From assembly GCA_023415035.1 (NCBI GenBank), contig JAEZLX010000039.1, positions 1-19,816 on the forward strand: a stretch of DNA of 19,816 nt, in the 5' to 3' direction. Shown here piece by piece: positions 1 through 6,388 of the stretch (the first letter of the stretch is position 1; each line of letters opens with the position of its first letter). Position numbers and translations under genes: made by a program. The notes below the pieces were generated by a model, which made no database searches, was not told where the DNA came from, and saw nothing but the letters and a program-made list of their open reading frames with translations. Source of the stretch: Pseudomonadota bacterium. GTDB lineage: Bacteria > Pseudomonadota > Gammaproteobacteria > Burkholderiales > Burkholderiaceae_C.

Positions 1-3
1 CCC

Positions 4-31
4 CGCGCGCGCGCGCGCCCCCCCCCCCCCC
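4..31. repeat. CG dinucleotide run followed by a C14 homopolymer
   Basis: Alternating C and G run from about position 4 to 18, followed by 14 consecutive C residues at 18-31. The tract ends 22 bases before the ATG of the next gene. Such a simple repeat could slip during replication and alter promoter spacing. It is also exactly what a low-quality contig end looks like, and it sits at the edge of the window. Presence is certain as given; biological reality is not. Confidence 0.6.
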
Positions 32-53
32 ACCCTGTCAACGGAGAACAGAC

Positions 54-551
54 ATGAGCCAGGCAGCGCAGCCGCGCCCCTTCAAAGTGCTGGGCATCCA
101 GCAAATCGCCATCGGCGGCCCCGACAAACTCAGGCTCCAGAAACTGTGGGTCGAGATGCTGGGCCTGGAAGTCACCGGTACGTTCCAGAGCGAACGCGAG
201 AACGTGGACGAGGACATCTGCGCCATCGGTACTGGGCCGTTCAAGGTCGAGGTGGACCTGATGCAGCCGCTCGATCCTCACAAGAAGCCGGCCGTGCATG
301 CCACGCCACTGAACCACGTCGGCCTGTGGATCGACAACCTGCCGGCTGCGGTCGAATGGCTCAGCGCCCAGGGCGTGCGTTTTGCACCGGGCGGCATCCG
401 CCGTGGCGCGGCGGGCTTCGACATTACCTTCCTGCACCCCAAGGGCAACGAGGAGTTTCCCATCGGGGGCGAGGGTGTCTTGATCGAGCTGGTGCAGGCA
501 CCGCCCGAGGTGGTGAGCGCCTTCGAAAGGCTGGCCGCATCGGCTGCCTGA
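54..551 (+). CDS. VOC-family (glyoxalase/bleomycin-resistance fold) protein
   Basis: 165-residue protein of the vicinal oxygen chelate superfamily, in which two beta-alpha-beta3 modules form a metal site. The first module begins at GIQQIAI (residues 14-20) and the second at LNHVGLWID (86-94). Candidate metal ligands are Q17, E66, H88 and E145 (GVLIELVQAP), the same Gln/Glu/His/Glu pattern as in human glyoxalase I. This fits lactoylglutathione-lyase-like chemistry, but VOC proteins vary widely in substrate, so no specific reaction is claimed. The ATG at 54 has a GGAGA ribosome site about 7 bases upstream. No signal peptide is visible, so it should be cytosolic. Its neighbour is a chemotaxis receptor with its own promoter, so context does not help with function. 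Confidence 0.88.
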   Translation: MSQAAQPRPFKVLGIQQIAIGGPDKLRLQKLWVEMLGLEVTGTFQSERENVDEDICAIGTGPFKVEVDLMQPLDPHKKPAVHATPLNHVGLWIDNLPAAVEWLSAQGVRFAPGGIRRGAAGFDITFLHPKGNEEFPIGGEGVLIELVQAPPEVVSAFERLAASAA

Positions 552-592
552 GCCGGGGCTGATCCGCCCGAAGCTATCCGCCGACAGCCTTG

Positions 593-641
593 CGAGGTGG
601 CTGAGGGTTGGCCTTGCGCCTCAGGTCAGGCTCGCACCTCG
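593..641 (+). other. Nested inverted repeats after the VOC gene
   Basis: CGAGGT at 593-598 pairs with ACCTCG at 636-641, and inside it CTGAGG at 601-606 pairs with CCTCAG at 619-624. GCGAG at 592-596 can alternatively pair with CTCGC at 631-635. No T-run follows, so this is not a classical intrinsic terminator. It may mark the 3' end of the VOC transcript. The rest of the 552-722 intergenic stretch shows nothing else I can name. Confidence 0.35.
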
Positions 642-722
642 AAACAGCAAACGCAGCGCCAATGGCGCCGCCCCGGACGGCAGGATCTGGTGATGAGCGG
701 GTAAACCCTGTCTCCGGCGCCC

Positions 723-749
723 TCAATCCGGGAAGCCGTACTCCGATAA
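723..749 (+). promoter_or_regulatory. Sigma-28 (FliA)-type promoter of the chemotaxis receptor
   Basis: TCAA at 723-726, a 15-base spacer, then TCCGATAA at 742-749. The flagellar sigma-28 consensus is TAAA-N15-GCCGATAA, so 10 of the 12 core bases match with exact spacing. Transcription would begin near 756, leaving a leader of about 33 nt before the ATG at 789. This places the receptor in the late flagellar/chemotaxis regulon and also argues against the GTG at 753 as the start. Confidence 0.65.
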
Positions 750-788
750 GAAGTGGAAACTTTTCTTACTTCGTCGGGGGTGTTCACC

Positions 789-2774
789 ATGACGAGCTTC
801 GGAGTTCTGTCTCCCGGGGTGCGACTCATGCGCTGCTGGCGCGTACCGGTCAAGCTGGGTGTGCTGACCGCGATCCTGTTGCTGCCCCTCGCGATCGCCT
901 GCGCGGCACTGATCGTGAAGCTGCACGATGCGGTGCAGCAGACCCGCCAGCAGATGGACGGCGTCGCGGCCATACGGGTGGTGGCGAGTGCCCAGGCAGC
1001 AGGTGGCCACGCGGACGAATGGCGTCGGCAGATCCACGATGAGGGCTGGAAGGCGGGTCTTCATGCGGTACCCGGTGCCGAGCTGGCCCAGCTGGCCGAT
1101 CTGGCTGTCTACGGCGTGCCCTCGTGGCTTGCATCGCTGGAACGGCTGCAGGGCAGCGATGCGAAGGCCAGACCTGCACACGCCAAGGAACTGGGGCGCG
1201 AGCTGGCCGCGCTGCAGAGACTGCCGGTGGAAGGGGACATTCGCACGGAGATGGCCGCGGCACTGTCGGCTTCGCAGGCGGCGATGGCCAGGGCCGACAC
1301 GGGCGAGGCGTTTTCACGCTTGCGCAGCCTTCATGCTCTGGTGCTCTCTCAGCTGAAGACCGGACTTGAAGCGAGGCAGGGCAGGTTGATGCAGTGGCTT
1401 TGGGTCTCCTATGCGGCATCGGCGCTGGGCATCGTGCTCGTGGGGTACATCCTGCTGTCGTTCTACTGCAGCTTTATCGCCGACTTCGGTCATGCGGTAG
1501 ACGTGATGCGTCAGATGGCATCGGGCAACCTGCGCATCCGTGTGCAGGTGCGAGGGCGTGACGAGCTGGCCGAGCTGGCCCGCCTGCTGGAACGGACGAT
1601 CGGCAGCATCTCTGCCATGGTGGCCGAGGTACGCAGCAACTCGGCGCTCGTGGCCTATGCGGGCAAGAGCCTGGCCACGGGCAACCGCGAGCTGGCCGAG
1701 CGCACGGAGCAGCAGGCAGCGAGCCTGGAGCAGACGTCGGCCAGTGTGCAGGAGCTGACCTCGACCGTGCAGCAAAATGCCCACACCGCCAGCGAGTCGG
1801 ACCAGCAGGCGGTGCTGGTGCGCACGACCGCCGAAGCTGGCGCACAGGCCGTGGGGCAGGCCGTTGGTTCGGTCGAAGCCATACAGAGGAGCGCGCAGCA
1901 GATGAACGAAATCATCAGCGTGATCGACAGTCTGGCGTTCCAGACCAACATTCTGGCTCTCAACGCGGCTGTCGAGGCGGCCCGTGCTGGCGAGCAGGGC
2001 AGGGGCTTTCCGGTCGTGGCGAGCGAGGTGCGTAGCCTGGCGCAGCGCTCGGCCGAGTCGGCACGCGAGATTCGCCAGCTCATCGAAACATCACGTTCGC
2101 AGGTCGAAACGAGCGTGCGCGAGATCCGCACCGCAGGCGAGAACATGACGCGCATCGTCGAAGGTGTGCGTGGCGTGGCCGCGAACATGTCGCTGATATC
2201 GACGGCCAGTGCCGAGCAGAGCAGCGGGCTTTCCGAAATCTCGACAGCGGTGCGCCAGCTCGACCACATCACCCAGCGCAATGCCCAGATGGTCGAGCGT
2301 GCGGTGGAGCAGGCGGGCCTGCTGGAGCGGCGTGCCACGCACCTGTCCCAGGCGGTGTCTCTGTTCAGTCTCCAGCAGGGAACGGCTGAGGAGGCCATGG
2401 AAATGGTCGCGCGGGCACAGGCCTGGCGTACAAGGGTCGGGCGCGAGGCTTTCGTGCGTGGTCTGACAGACCAGGCCAACGGCTTCTTCGACCGGGACAT
2501 GTACATCTTCGCCCTCGATGCGCTGGGTACCTACCGCGCTTTCGGCGGAAGGCCGGACAAGGTGGGCACACGTGTCCAGGACATCCTGGGCGTCGATGGC
2601 AGCGCCTTGCTGGCCGATATCGTCGCGCAGGCGGAGCACGAGCCGGGGTGGGTCGAGTACGACATCGTCAATCCGTCCACCGGTTCCGTGCAGACCAAGA
2701 TGTCCTACGTGATGAAGATGGACGACCTGTACGTGGGCTGCGGCATCTACAAGAGCGTGGCGCTGGCCGCATGA
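789..2774 (+). CDS. Methyl-accepting chemotaxis protein with C-terminal Cache-like domain
   Basis: 661-residue chemoreceptor. TM1 is at about 22-43, followed by a largely helical periplasmic region of about 160 residues. TM2 is at about 204-228, then a HAMP linker (to about 280) and the methylation and signalling helices. The signalling tip reads FQTNILALNAAVEAARAGEQ near residue 385-405 and aligns with E. coli Tsr apparently without gaps, suggesting the 36-heptad class. The tip contains GFPVVA where the family almost always has GFAVVA. After the signalling helices comes a roughly 110-residue domain (about 551-661) with a single-Cache pattern: MYIFALDALGTYRAF, then GW.EY...NP.TG..Q.KMSY and YVGCGIY. 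It is predicted to be cytoplasmic. No CheR-binding pentapeptide ends the protein. ATG 789 is preferred over GTG 753 because GGGGG lies 8 bases upstream and the sigma-28 promoter would start transcription inside the longer ORF. Confidence 0.93.
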   Translation: MTSFGVLSPGVRLMRCWRVPVKLGVLTAILLLPLAIACAALIVKLHDAVQQTRQQMDGVAAIRVVASAQAAGGHADEWRRQIHDEGWKAGLHAVPGAELAQLADLAVYGVPSWLASLERLQGSDAKARPAHAKELGRELAALQRLPVEGDIRTEMAAALSASQAAMARADTGEAFSRLRSLHALVLSQLKTGLEARQGRLMQWLWVSYAASALGIVLVGYILLSFYCSFIADFGHAVDVMRQMASGNLRIRVQVRGRDELAELARLLERTIGSISAMVAEVRSNSALVAYAGKSLATGNRELAERTEQQAASLEQTSASVQELTSTVQQNAHTASESDQQAVLVRTTAEAGAQAVGQAVGSVEAIQRSAQQMNEIISVIDSLAFQTNILALNAAVEAARAGEQGRGFPVVASEVRSLAQRSAESAREIRQLIETSRSQVETSVREIRTAGENMTRIVEGVRGVAANMSLISTASAEQSSGLSEISTAVRQLDHITQRNAQMVERAVEQAGLLERRATHLSQAVSLFSLQQGTAEEAMEMVARAQAWRTRVGREAFVRGLTDQANGFFDRDMYIFALDALGTYRAFGGRPDKVGTRVQDILGVDGSALLADIVAQAEHEPGWVEYDIVNPSTGSVQTKMSYVMKMDDLYVGCGIYKSVALAA

Positions 2775-2776
2775 AA

Positions 2777-2807
2777 GCCCGGGCAGCTGTCCGGGCCTAG
2801 GTTTTTT
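2777..2807 (+). terminator. Intrinsic terminator of the chemoreceptor gene
   Basis: Eight-base stem 2777-2784 / 2789-2796 (GCCCGGGC with one G-U pair) with an AGCT loop, then a T6 run at 2802-2807. It begins 2 bases after the receptor stop codon and overlaps the last codons of the convergent gene on the minus strand. Confidence 0.75.
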
Positions 2808-3465
2808 CGGGTGTCTGTTCCCGCCGCTGGCGCGCCCGCGCCAGTGCCGCCTCGATGACGGCGCGCTTCTTGTCGAGCACCGCCGGATCGGTGTGCATCG
2901 AATGGGCGGCCAGATCGGCGAGCTTGGCACGCGCCTTTTCCTCCAGCCGGACTTCGTGCTCCCTGGCTTCGCGCTGCAGGCGGATTTTGCGTGCCTCGTA
3001 GCGCGCGCGGGCCGTGTCGGCTTGCGCTTCGGACCAGGCCTCCCAGCCCGTGCGTTCGCCGCTGACGATGTCCAACGAAATGCAGTCGATCGGACACACG
3101 GGAATGCACAGCTCGCAGCCAGTGCACCAAGGCTCGATCACCGTGTGCATGCGCTTGTTGGTGCCGACGATGGCGTCGGTGGGACAGGCCTTGATGCACA
3201 GTGTGCAGCCGATGCACCAGTTCTCGTCGATCACGGCGACCGTCAGCGGCCCTTCGATGCCGAACTTGTGGTCGAGGGGGCGGGCTGGCCGGCCGGTGAT
3301 GGCCGACAGGCGCTCGATGCCTTCGGCGCCACCGGGCGGGCACTGGTTGATGTCGGCCTCGCCGCTGGTGATGGCCTGGGCATACGAAGCGCAGTCGGGA
3401 TAACCGCAGCGGGTGCACTGCGTCTGCGGCAGGGCCGCGTCGATGCGGCGCGCTAACTCGTTCAT
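2797..3465 (-). CDS. rsxB: RnfB/RsxB-like iron-sulfur electron transfer protein
   Basis: 222-residue ferredoxin-like protein. The N-terminal Fe-S domain carries Cys17, Cys20, Cys25 and Cys42 (CTRCGYPDC...QCPPGG). Two 4Fe-4S motifs of the CxxCxxCxxxCP type follow, with cysteines 84/87/90/94 and 114/117/120/124. The C-terminal third (about 140-222) is charged, rich in Arg, Glu and Ala, and probably an extended helix. RnfB is normally a subunit of the membrane Rnf/Rsx complex that moves electrons between NADH, ferredoxin and quinone-level partners or reduces SoxR. Here the N-terminal membrane anchor of gammaproteobacterial RnfB is absent and no other rnf gene is in view, so it may act as a soluble orphan. 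The start is the Met just before NELARRIDA; a longer ORF upstream lacks similarity. phaZ ends 47 bases upstream on the same strand, so the two may share a transcript. Confidence 0.88.
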   Translation of the reverse strand: MNELARRIDAALPQTQCTRCGYPDCASYAQAITSGEADINQCPPGGAEGIERLSAITGRPARPLDHKFGIEGPLTVAVIDENWCIGCTLCIKACPTDAIVGTNKRMHTVIEPWCTGCELCIPVCPIDCISLDIVSGERTGWEAWSEAQADTARARYEARKIRLQREAREHEVRLEEKARAKLADLAAHSMHTDPAVLDKKRAVIEAALARARQRREQTPEKT

Positions 3466-3512
3466 GCCCCGGACTATACCCGTGCCGCCGGTGGACTCGC
3501 GGCGCAAGGGCT

Positions 3513-4841
3513 TCAGGCCGAGGCCGCGTTGCGCTTCCGCCCCGACGGCTTTGTGGCGGCTGCCGAGGCAGATGGCGCGGGCTGGTGGTCCAGGATGAAA
3601 GACTTGACGACCGGATAGACGATCTCGCGCCAGCGGCGGCCGCTGAAGATGCCGTAGTGGCCTGCGCCCGGCACCTCGAAATGGCGGCTCTGTGCCTGCG
3701 CAATGCCTGTGCACAAGTCGTGCGCGGCGGCAGTCTGGCCCGAGCCCGAGATGTCGTCGAGTTCGCCCTCGATGGTCAGCAGCGCGCTGCCGCGGATGTC
3801 CTGCGGGCGCACGCGCCCGAGCTTGCCATCAGGGTTTCGCACGTCCCAGGTCCCCTTGACCAGCTTGAACTCCTGAAACACCGTTTCGATGGTTTCCAGG
3901 TAGTAGTCCGCGTCCATGTCGAGCACGGCGTTGTATTCGTCGTAGAACGCGCGATGGCTTTCGGCGCTGGACATGTCCCCTTTGACCAGGTCAAGGAAGT
4001 AGTCGTAGTGGCTGTTCGCGTGGCGGTCGGGGTTCATGGCCACGAAGCCAGCGTGCTGCAGGAAGCCCGGGTACACACGGCGGCCTGCGCCGGGGAACTT
4101 GGGCGGCACCCGGTAGATGACGTTGTTCTCGAACCAGGCGTGGCTGCGCTGCGTGGCCAGGTTGTTGACGGCGGTGGGGGATTTGCGCGCGTCGATCGGG
4201 CCGCCCATCATGATCATTGACAGCGGCACGGTCTCGCCGCGCGAGGCCATCAGCGAGATCGCGGCCAGCACCGGCACCGTGGGCTGGCACACGCTCATCA
4301 CGTGGCAGTTGCCGTAGGTCTTCTGCAGGTAGCGGATGAACTCCTGCACGTAGTTGACGTAGTCGTCGAGGTGGAATTCGCCCTCGGACAAGGGCACCAG
4401 CCGGGCGTTCTTCCAGTCGGTGATGTAGACCTTGTGGTCGCGCAGCATGGTGCGCACCGTATCGCGCAGCAGGGTGGCGTAGTGGCCCGACAGCGGTGCC
4501 ACGATCAGGACCACGGGCTGCCCCTTGAGCTTGTCCAGCGTCGGCGGGTCGTCCGAGAAGCGCTTGAAGCGGCGCAACTCACAGAACGGCTTGTCGATCT
4601 CCACGCGCTCGTGGATCGCGATGTCCACGCCATCCACGTCCACGGTCCTGATGCCGAACTCCGGCTTTTCGTAGTCCTTGCCCAGCCGGTGCATCAGGTC
4701 GAAACCGGCCGAGATGCGCTGGGCCATCGGGATCTGGCCCAGGGGCGAGAGCGGATTGGCGTACAGCTTGGCCGCGACCGCCGCGAGGTCGGACATAGGC
4801 TCCATGAGGGAGCGCTGGGTTTCGTAGATCTGGTAGAGCAT
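3513..4841 (-). CDS. phaZ: Intracellular polyhydroxyalkanoate (PHB) depolymerase
   Basis: 442-residue alpha/beta-hydrolase of the PhaZ (intracellular PHB depolymerase) family, starting MLYQIYETQR as family members do. It mobilises stored polyhydroxybutyrate granules to hydroxybutyrate units. The nucleophile is cysteine rather than serine: VMSVCQPTVP puts Cys185 at the elbow. Asp362 (GELDD) and His395 (PGAGHYG) complete the triad. From memory, the Ralstonia eutropha enzyme uses Cys183, Asp355 and His388, which fits this spacing. The C-terminal 20 residues are Ala/Ser/Lys-rich low complexity. The start at 4841 has GGAAG 8 bases upstream. A perfect palindrome lies 18 bases before the start codon and probably controls the gene. 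rsxB follows 47 bases downstream. Confidence 0.93.
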   Translation of the reverse strand: MLYQIYETQRSLMEPMSDLAAVAAKLYANPLSPLGQIPMAQRISAGFDLMHRLGKDYEKPEFGIRTVDVDGVDIAIHERVEIDKPFCELRRFKRFSDDPPTLDKLKGQPVVLIVAPLSGHYATLLRDTVRTMLRDHKVYITDWKNARLVPLSEGEFHLDDYVNYVQEFIRYLQKTYGNCHVMSVCQPTVPVLAAISLMASRGETVPLSMIMMGGPIDARKSPTAVNNLATQRSHAWFENNVIYRVPPKFPGAGRRVYPGFLQHAGFVAMNPDRHANSHYDYFLDLVKGDMSSAESHRAFYDEYNAVLDMDADYYLETIETVFQEFKLVKGTWDVRNPDGKLGRVRPQDIRGSALLTIEGELDDISGSGQTAAAHDLCTGIAQAQSRHFEVPGAGHYGIFSGRRWREIVYPVVKSFILDHQPAPSASAAATKPSGRKRNAASA

Positions 4842-4859
4842 GGGGCGATCTTCCGAATG

Positions 4860-4878
4860 ATTGTTGCAGTGCAACAAT
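4860..4878 (-). promoter_or_regulatory. Perfect 19-bp palindrome, candidate PhaR-type operator of phaZ
   Basis: ATTGTTGCA-G-TGCAACAAT: perfect 9-base arms around a single base. On the minus strand it abuts a TATATT -10-like hexamer (complement of 4876-4881), so it covers the probable transcription start of phaZ, where a repressor would act. PhaR, the PHB-responsive repressor, is known to recognise sites with TGC/GCA cores; assigning this site to PhaR is inference. Confidence 0.6.
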
Positions 4879-4915
4879 ATATCAGTTGCCGCCCCAGTTT
4901 GCCGCAGGAATTTGC

Positions 4916-4960
4916 CTGTCGCCGAACGACTTTCTCACGGAAATGTCGTTCACGCGACAG
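4916..4960 (-). other. Long inverted repeat between tyrB and phaZ
   Basis: CTGTCGC-CGAACGAC at 4916-4930 is complementary to GTCGTTC-ACGCGACAG at 4945-4960, with one small bulge and a 14-base loop. About 14 base pairs can form. It lies downstream of the tyrB stop on the same strand. No T-run follows on either strand, so it could be a factor-assisted 3' end of tyrB, an mRNA-stabilising hairpin or an operator. Confidence 0.45.
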
Positions 4961-5024
4961 GATTGGCTCGTGACGGTATCAGCCGCGCGGGGTCTGCTCC
5001 TGCGCCGCGGCTGCGGATACACGC

Positions 5025-6221
5025 TCAGACCACCTTGGCGATGCTCTGGCAGACGTAGTCGATGTTCTTGCTGTTGAGCGCGGCCACGCACATGCGGCCG
5101 GTGTCGGTGCCGTAGACGCCGAACTCGTTGCGCAGTCGCACCATCTGGTCCTTGTTCAGGCCCGAGTAGCTGAACATGCCGATCTGGCTGGTGATGAAGC
5201 TCATGTCCTGCTTCACGCCGGCGGCCTTCAGGCCGTCCAGCAGCTTCTGGCGCATTTCCTTGATGCGCACGCGCATTTCGGCCAGCTCCTTTTCCCACAG
5301 GGCGCGCAGCTCGGGGGTGTTCAGCACGTAGGCCACCACCGAACCGCCGTGCGTCGGCGGGTTGGAGTAGTTGGTGCGGATCACGATCTTGAGCTGGCTC
5401 AGCACGCGGGCGGCTTCTTCCTTGTCCGAGGCCACGACCGACAGGGCCCCCACGCGCTCGCCGTACAGGCTGAAGCTCTTGGAGAAGGACGTGGACACGA
5501 AGATGTTCAGGCCGGCGGCCACGAACTTGCCGATCACGGCGCCGTCTTCCGAGATCCCGTGGCCGAAGCCCTGGTAGGCCATGTCGAGGAACGCGACCAG
5601 ACCCTTGGCCTTGACCACCTCGATCACCTTGTCCCACTGCTCGGCGGTGATGTCATAGCCGGTGGGGTTGTGGCAGCAGGCGTGCAGCACCACGATGGTG
5701 CCCGGGGCGGCGGCATTCAGATCGGCCAGCATGCCCTCAAAGTTGATCGAGCGGGTGGCGGCGTCGTAATAGCGGTAGGTACCGACCTCGAAGCCAGCAT
5801 TGGTGAAGATGGCGCGGTGGTTTTCCCAGCTCGGGTCGGAGATCAGCACCTTGGCGCTGGGGTTGATCTTCTTGAGGAAATCGGCACCGATCTTGAGGCC
5901 GCCGGTGCCGCCGATGGCCTGCACTGTCGCCACGCCGCCGGACTTGACGACGTCCGAGTCGGCCCCGAAGACCAGGCCCTTGACCGCGTTGTCATAGGCG
6001 GCGATGCCGTCAATGGGAAGGTAGCCACGTGCGGTGGGCTTTTCCATCAGGGCCTTCTCGGCGGCCTGAACGCATTGCAGCAGCGGCAGCTTGCCGTTGT
6101 CGTCGAAGTAGACGCCGACACCGAGATTGACCTTGTTCGGGTTCGTGTCGGCGGCAAACTGTTCGTTCAGACCCAGGATCGGGTCACGGGGGGCCATTTC
6201 GACGGCAGAAAACAGAGACAT
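5025..6221 (-). CDS. tyrB: Aromatic amino acid aminotransferase (class I PLP enzyme)
   Basis: 398-residue fold-type I aminotransferase of the AspC/TyrB family, transferring amino groups between aromatic or dicarboxylic amino acids and 2-oxoglutarate; last step of Phe/Tyr synthesis. The PLP lysine is K248 in STSFSKSFSLYGERVGAL. Other conserved residues are N185 in HNPTG, D213 and Y216 in FLDMAYQGF, and R256. The N-terminus MSLFSAVEMAPRDPILGLNE is typical, which fixes the start at 6221 although the ORF extends upstream and no clear Shine-Dalgarno is seen. TyrB versus AspC specificity cannot be settled from motifs; TyrB is preferred because betaproteobacterial genes beside uvrB are usually so named. 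It is divergent from uvrB. Confidence 0.9.
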   Translation of the reverse strand: MSLFSAVEMAPRDPILGLNEQFAADTNPNKVNLGVGVYFDDNGKLPLLQCVQAAEKALMEKPTARGYLPIDGIAAYDNAVKGLVFGADSDVVKSGGVATVQAIGGTGGLKIGADFLKKINPSAKVLISDPSWENHRAIFTNAGFEVGTYRYYDAATRSINFEGMLADLNAAAPGTIVVLHACCHNPTGYDITAEQWDKVIEVVKAKGLVAFLDMAYQGFGHGISEDGAVIGKFVAAGLNIFVSTSFSKSFSLYGERVGALSVVASDKEEAARVLSQLKIVIRTNYSNPPTHGGSVVAYVLNTPELRALWEKELAEMRVRIKEMRQKLLDGLKAAGVKQDMSFITSQIGMFSYSGLNKDQMVRLRNEFGVYGTDTGRMCVAALNSKNIDYVCQSIAKVV

Positions 6222-6263
6222 GATGAGCGAGGGTAGGTGAGGGCGAAGGAACGGAAAACCGGT

Positions 6264-6281
6264 TGCTTCATGGATGAAGCA
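6264..6281. promoter_or_regulatory. Palindrome in the tyrB/uvrB divergent region
   Basis: TGCTTCAT-GG-ATGAAGCA, perfect 8-base arms around GG, 43 bases upstream of the tyrB start. ATTTTA at 6289-6294 gives TAAAAT on the minus strand, a possible tyrB -10 element, but its -35 is poor. The palindrome could be an operator or a leader hairpin for tyrB. I found no CTGT-N8-ACAG LexA box for uvrB in 6222-6388. Confidence 0.4.
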
Positions 6282-6388
6282 GCTCACCATTTTAGTGCGG
6301 GGGACCGGGTTTCCCCTGACCGCCGGGCGCGTCGCGGTGCGCGGTCGCCGTAAACTTGTCAATTCGCCTTCAATTTTTGGCTCCTCAC

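Noticed and set aside
753..788. GTG start giving 12 extra residues on the chemoreceptor
   Set aside because: The sigma-28 promoter would start transcription near 756, and ATG 789 has a better ribosome site.
3466..3714. N-terminal extension of rsxB
   Set aside because: The extension overlaps the end of phaZ, is Arg/Pro-rich without similarity, and the family begins at MNELARRIDA-like sequence.
6222..6388. LexA (SOS) box for uvrB
   Set aside because: I searched for CTGT-N8-ACAG by eye and found no acceptable match.
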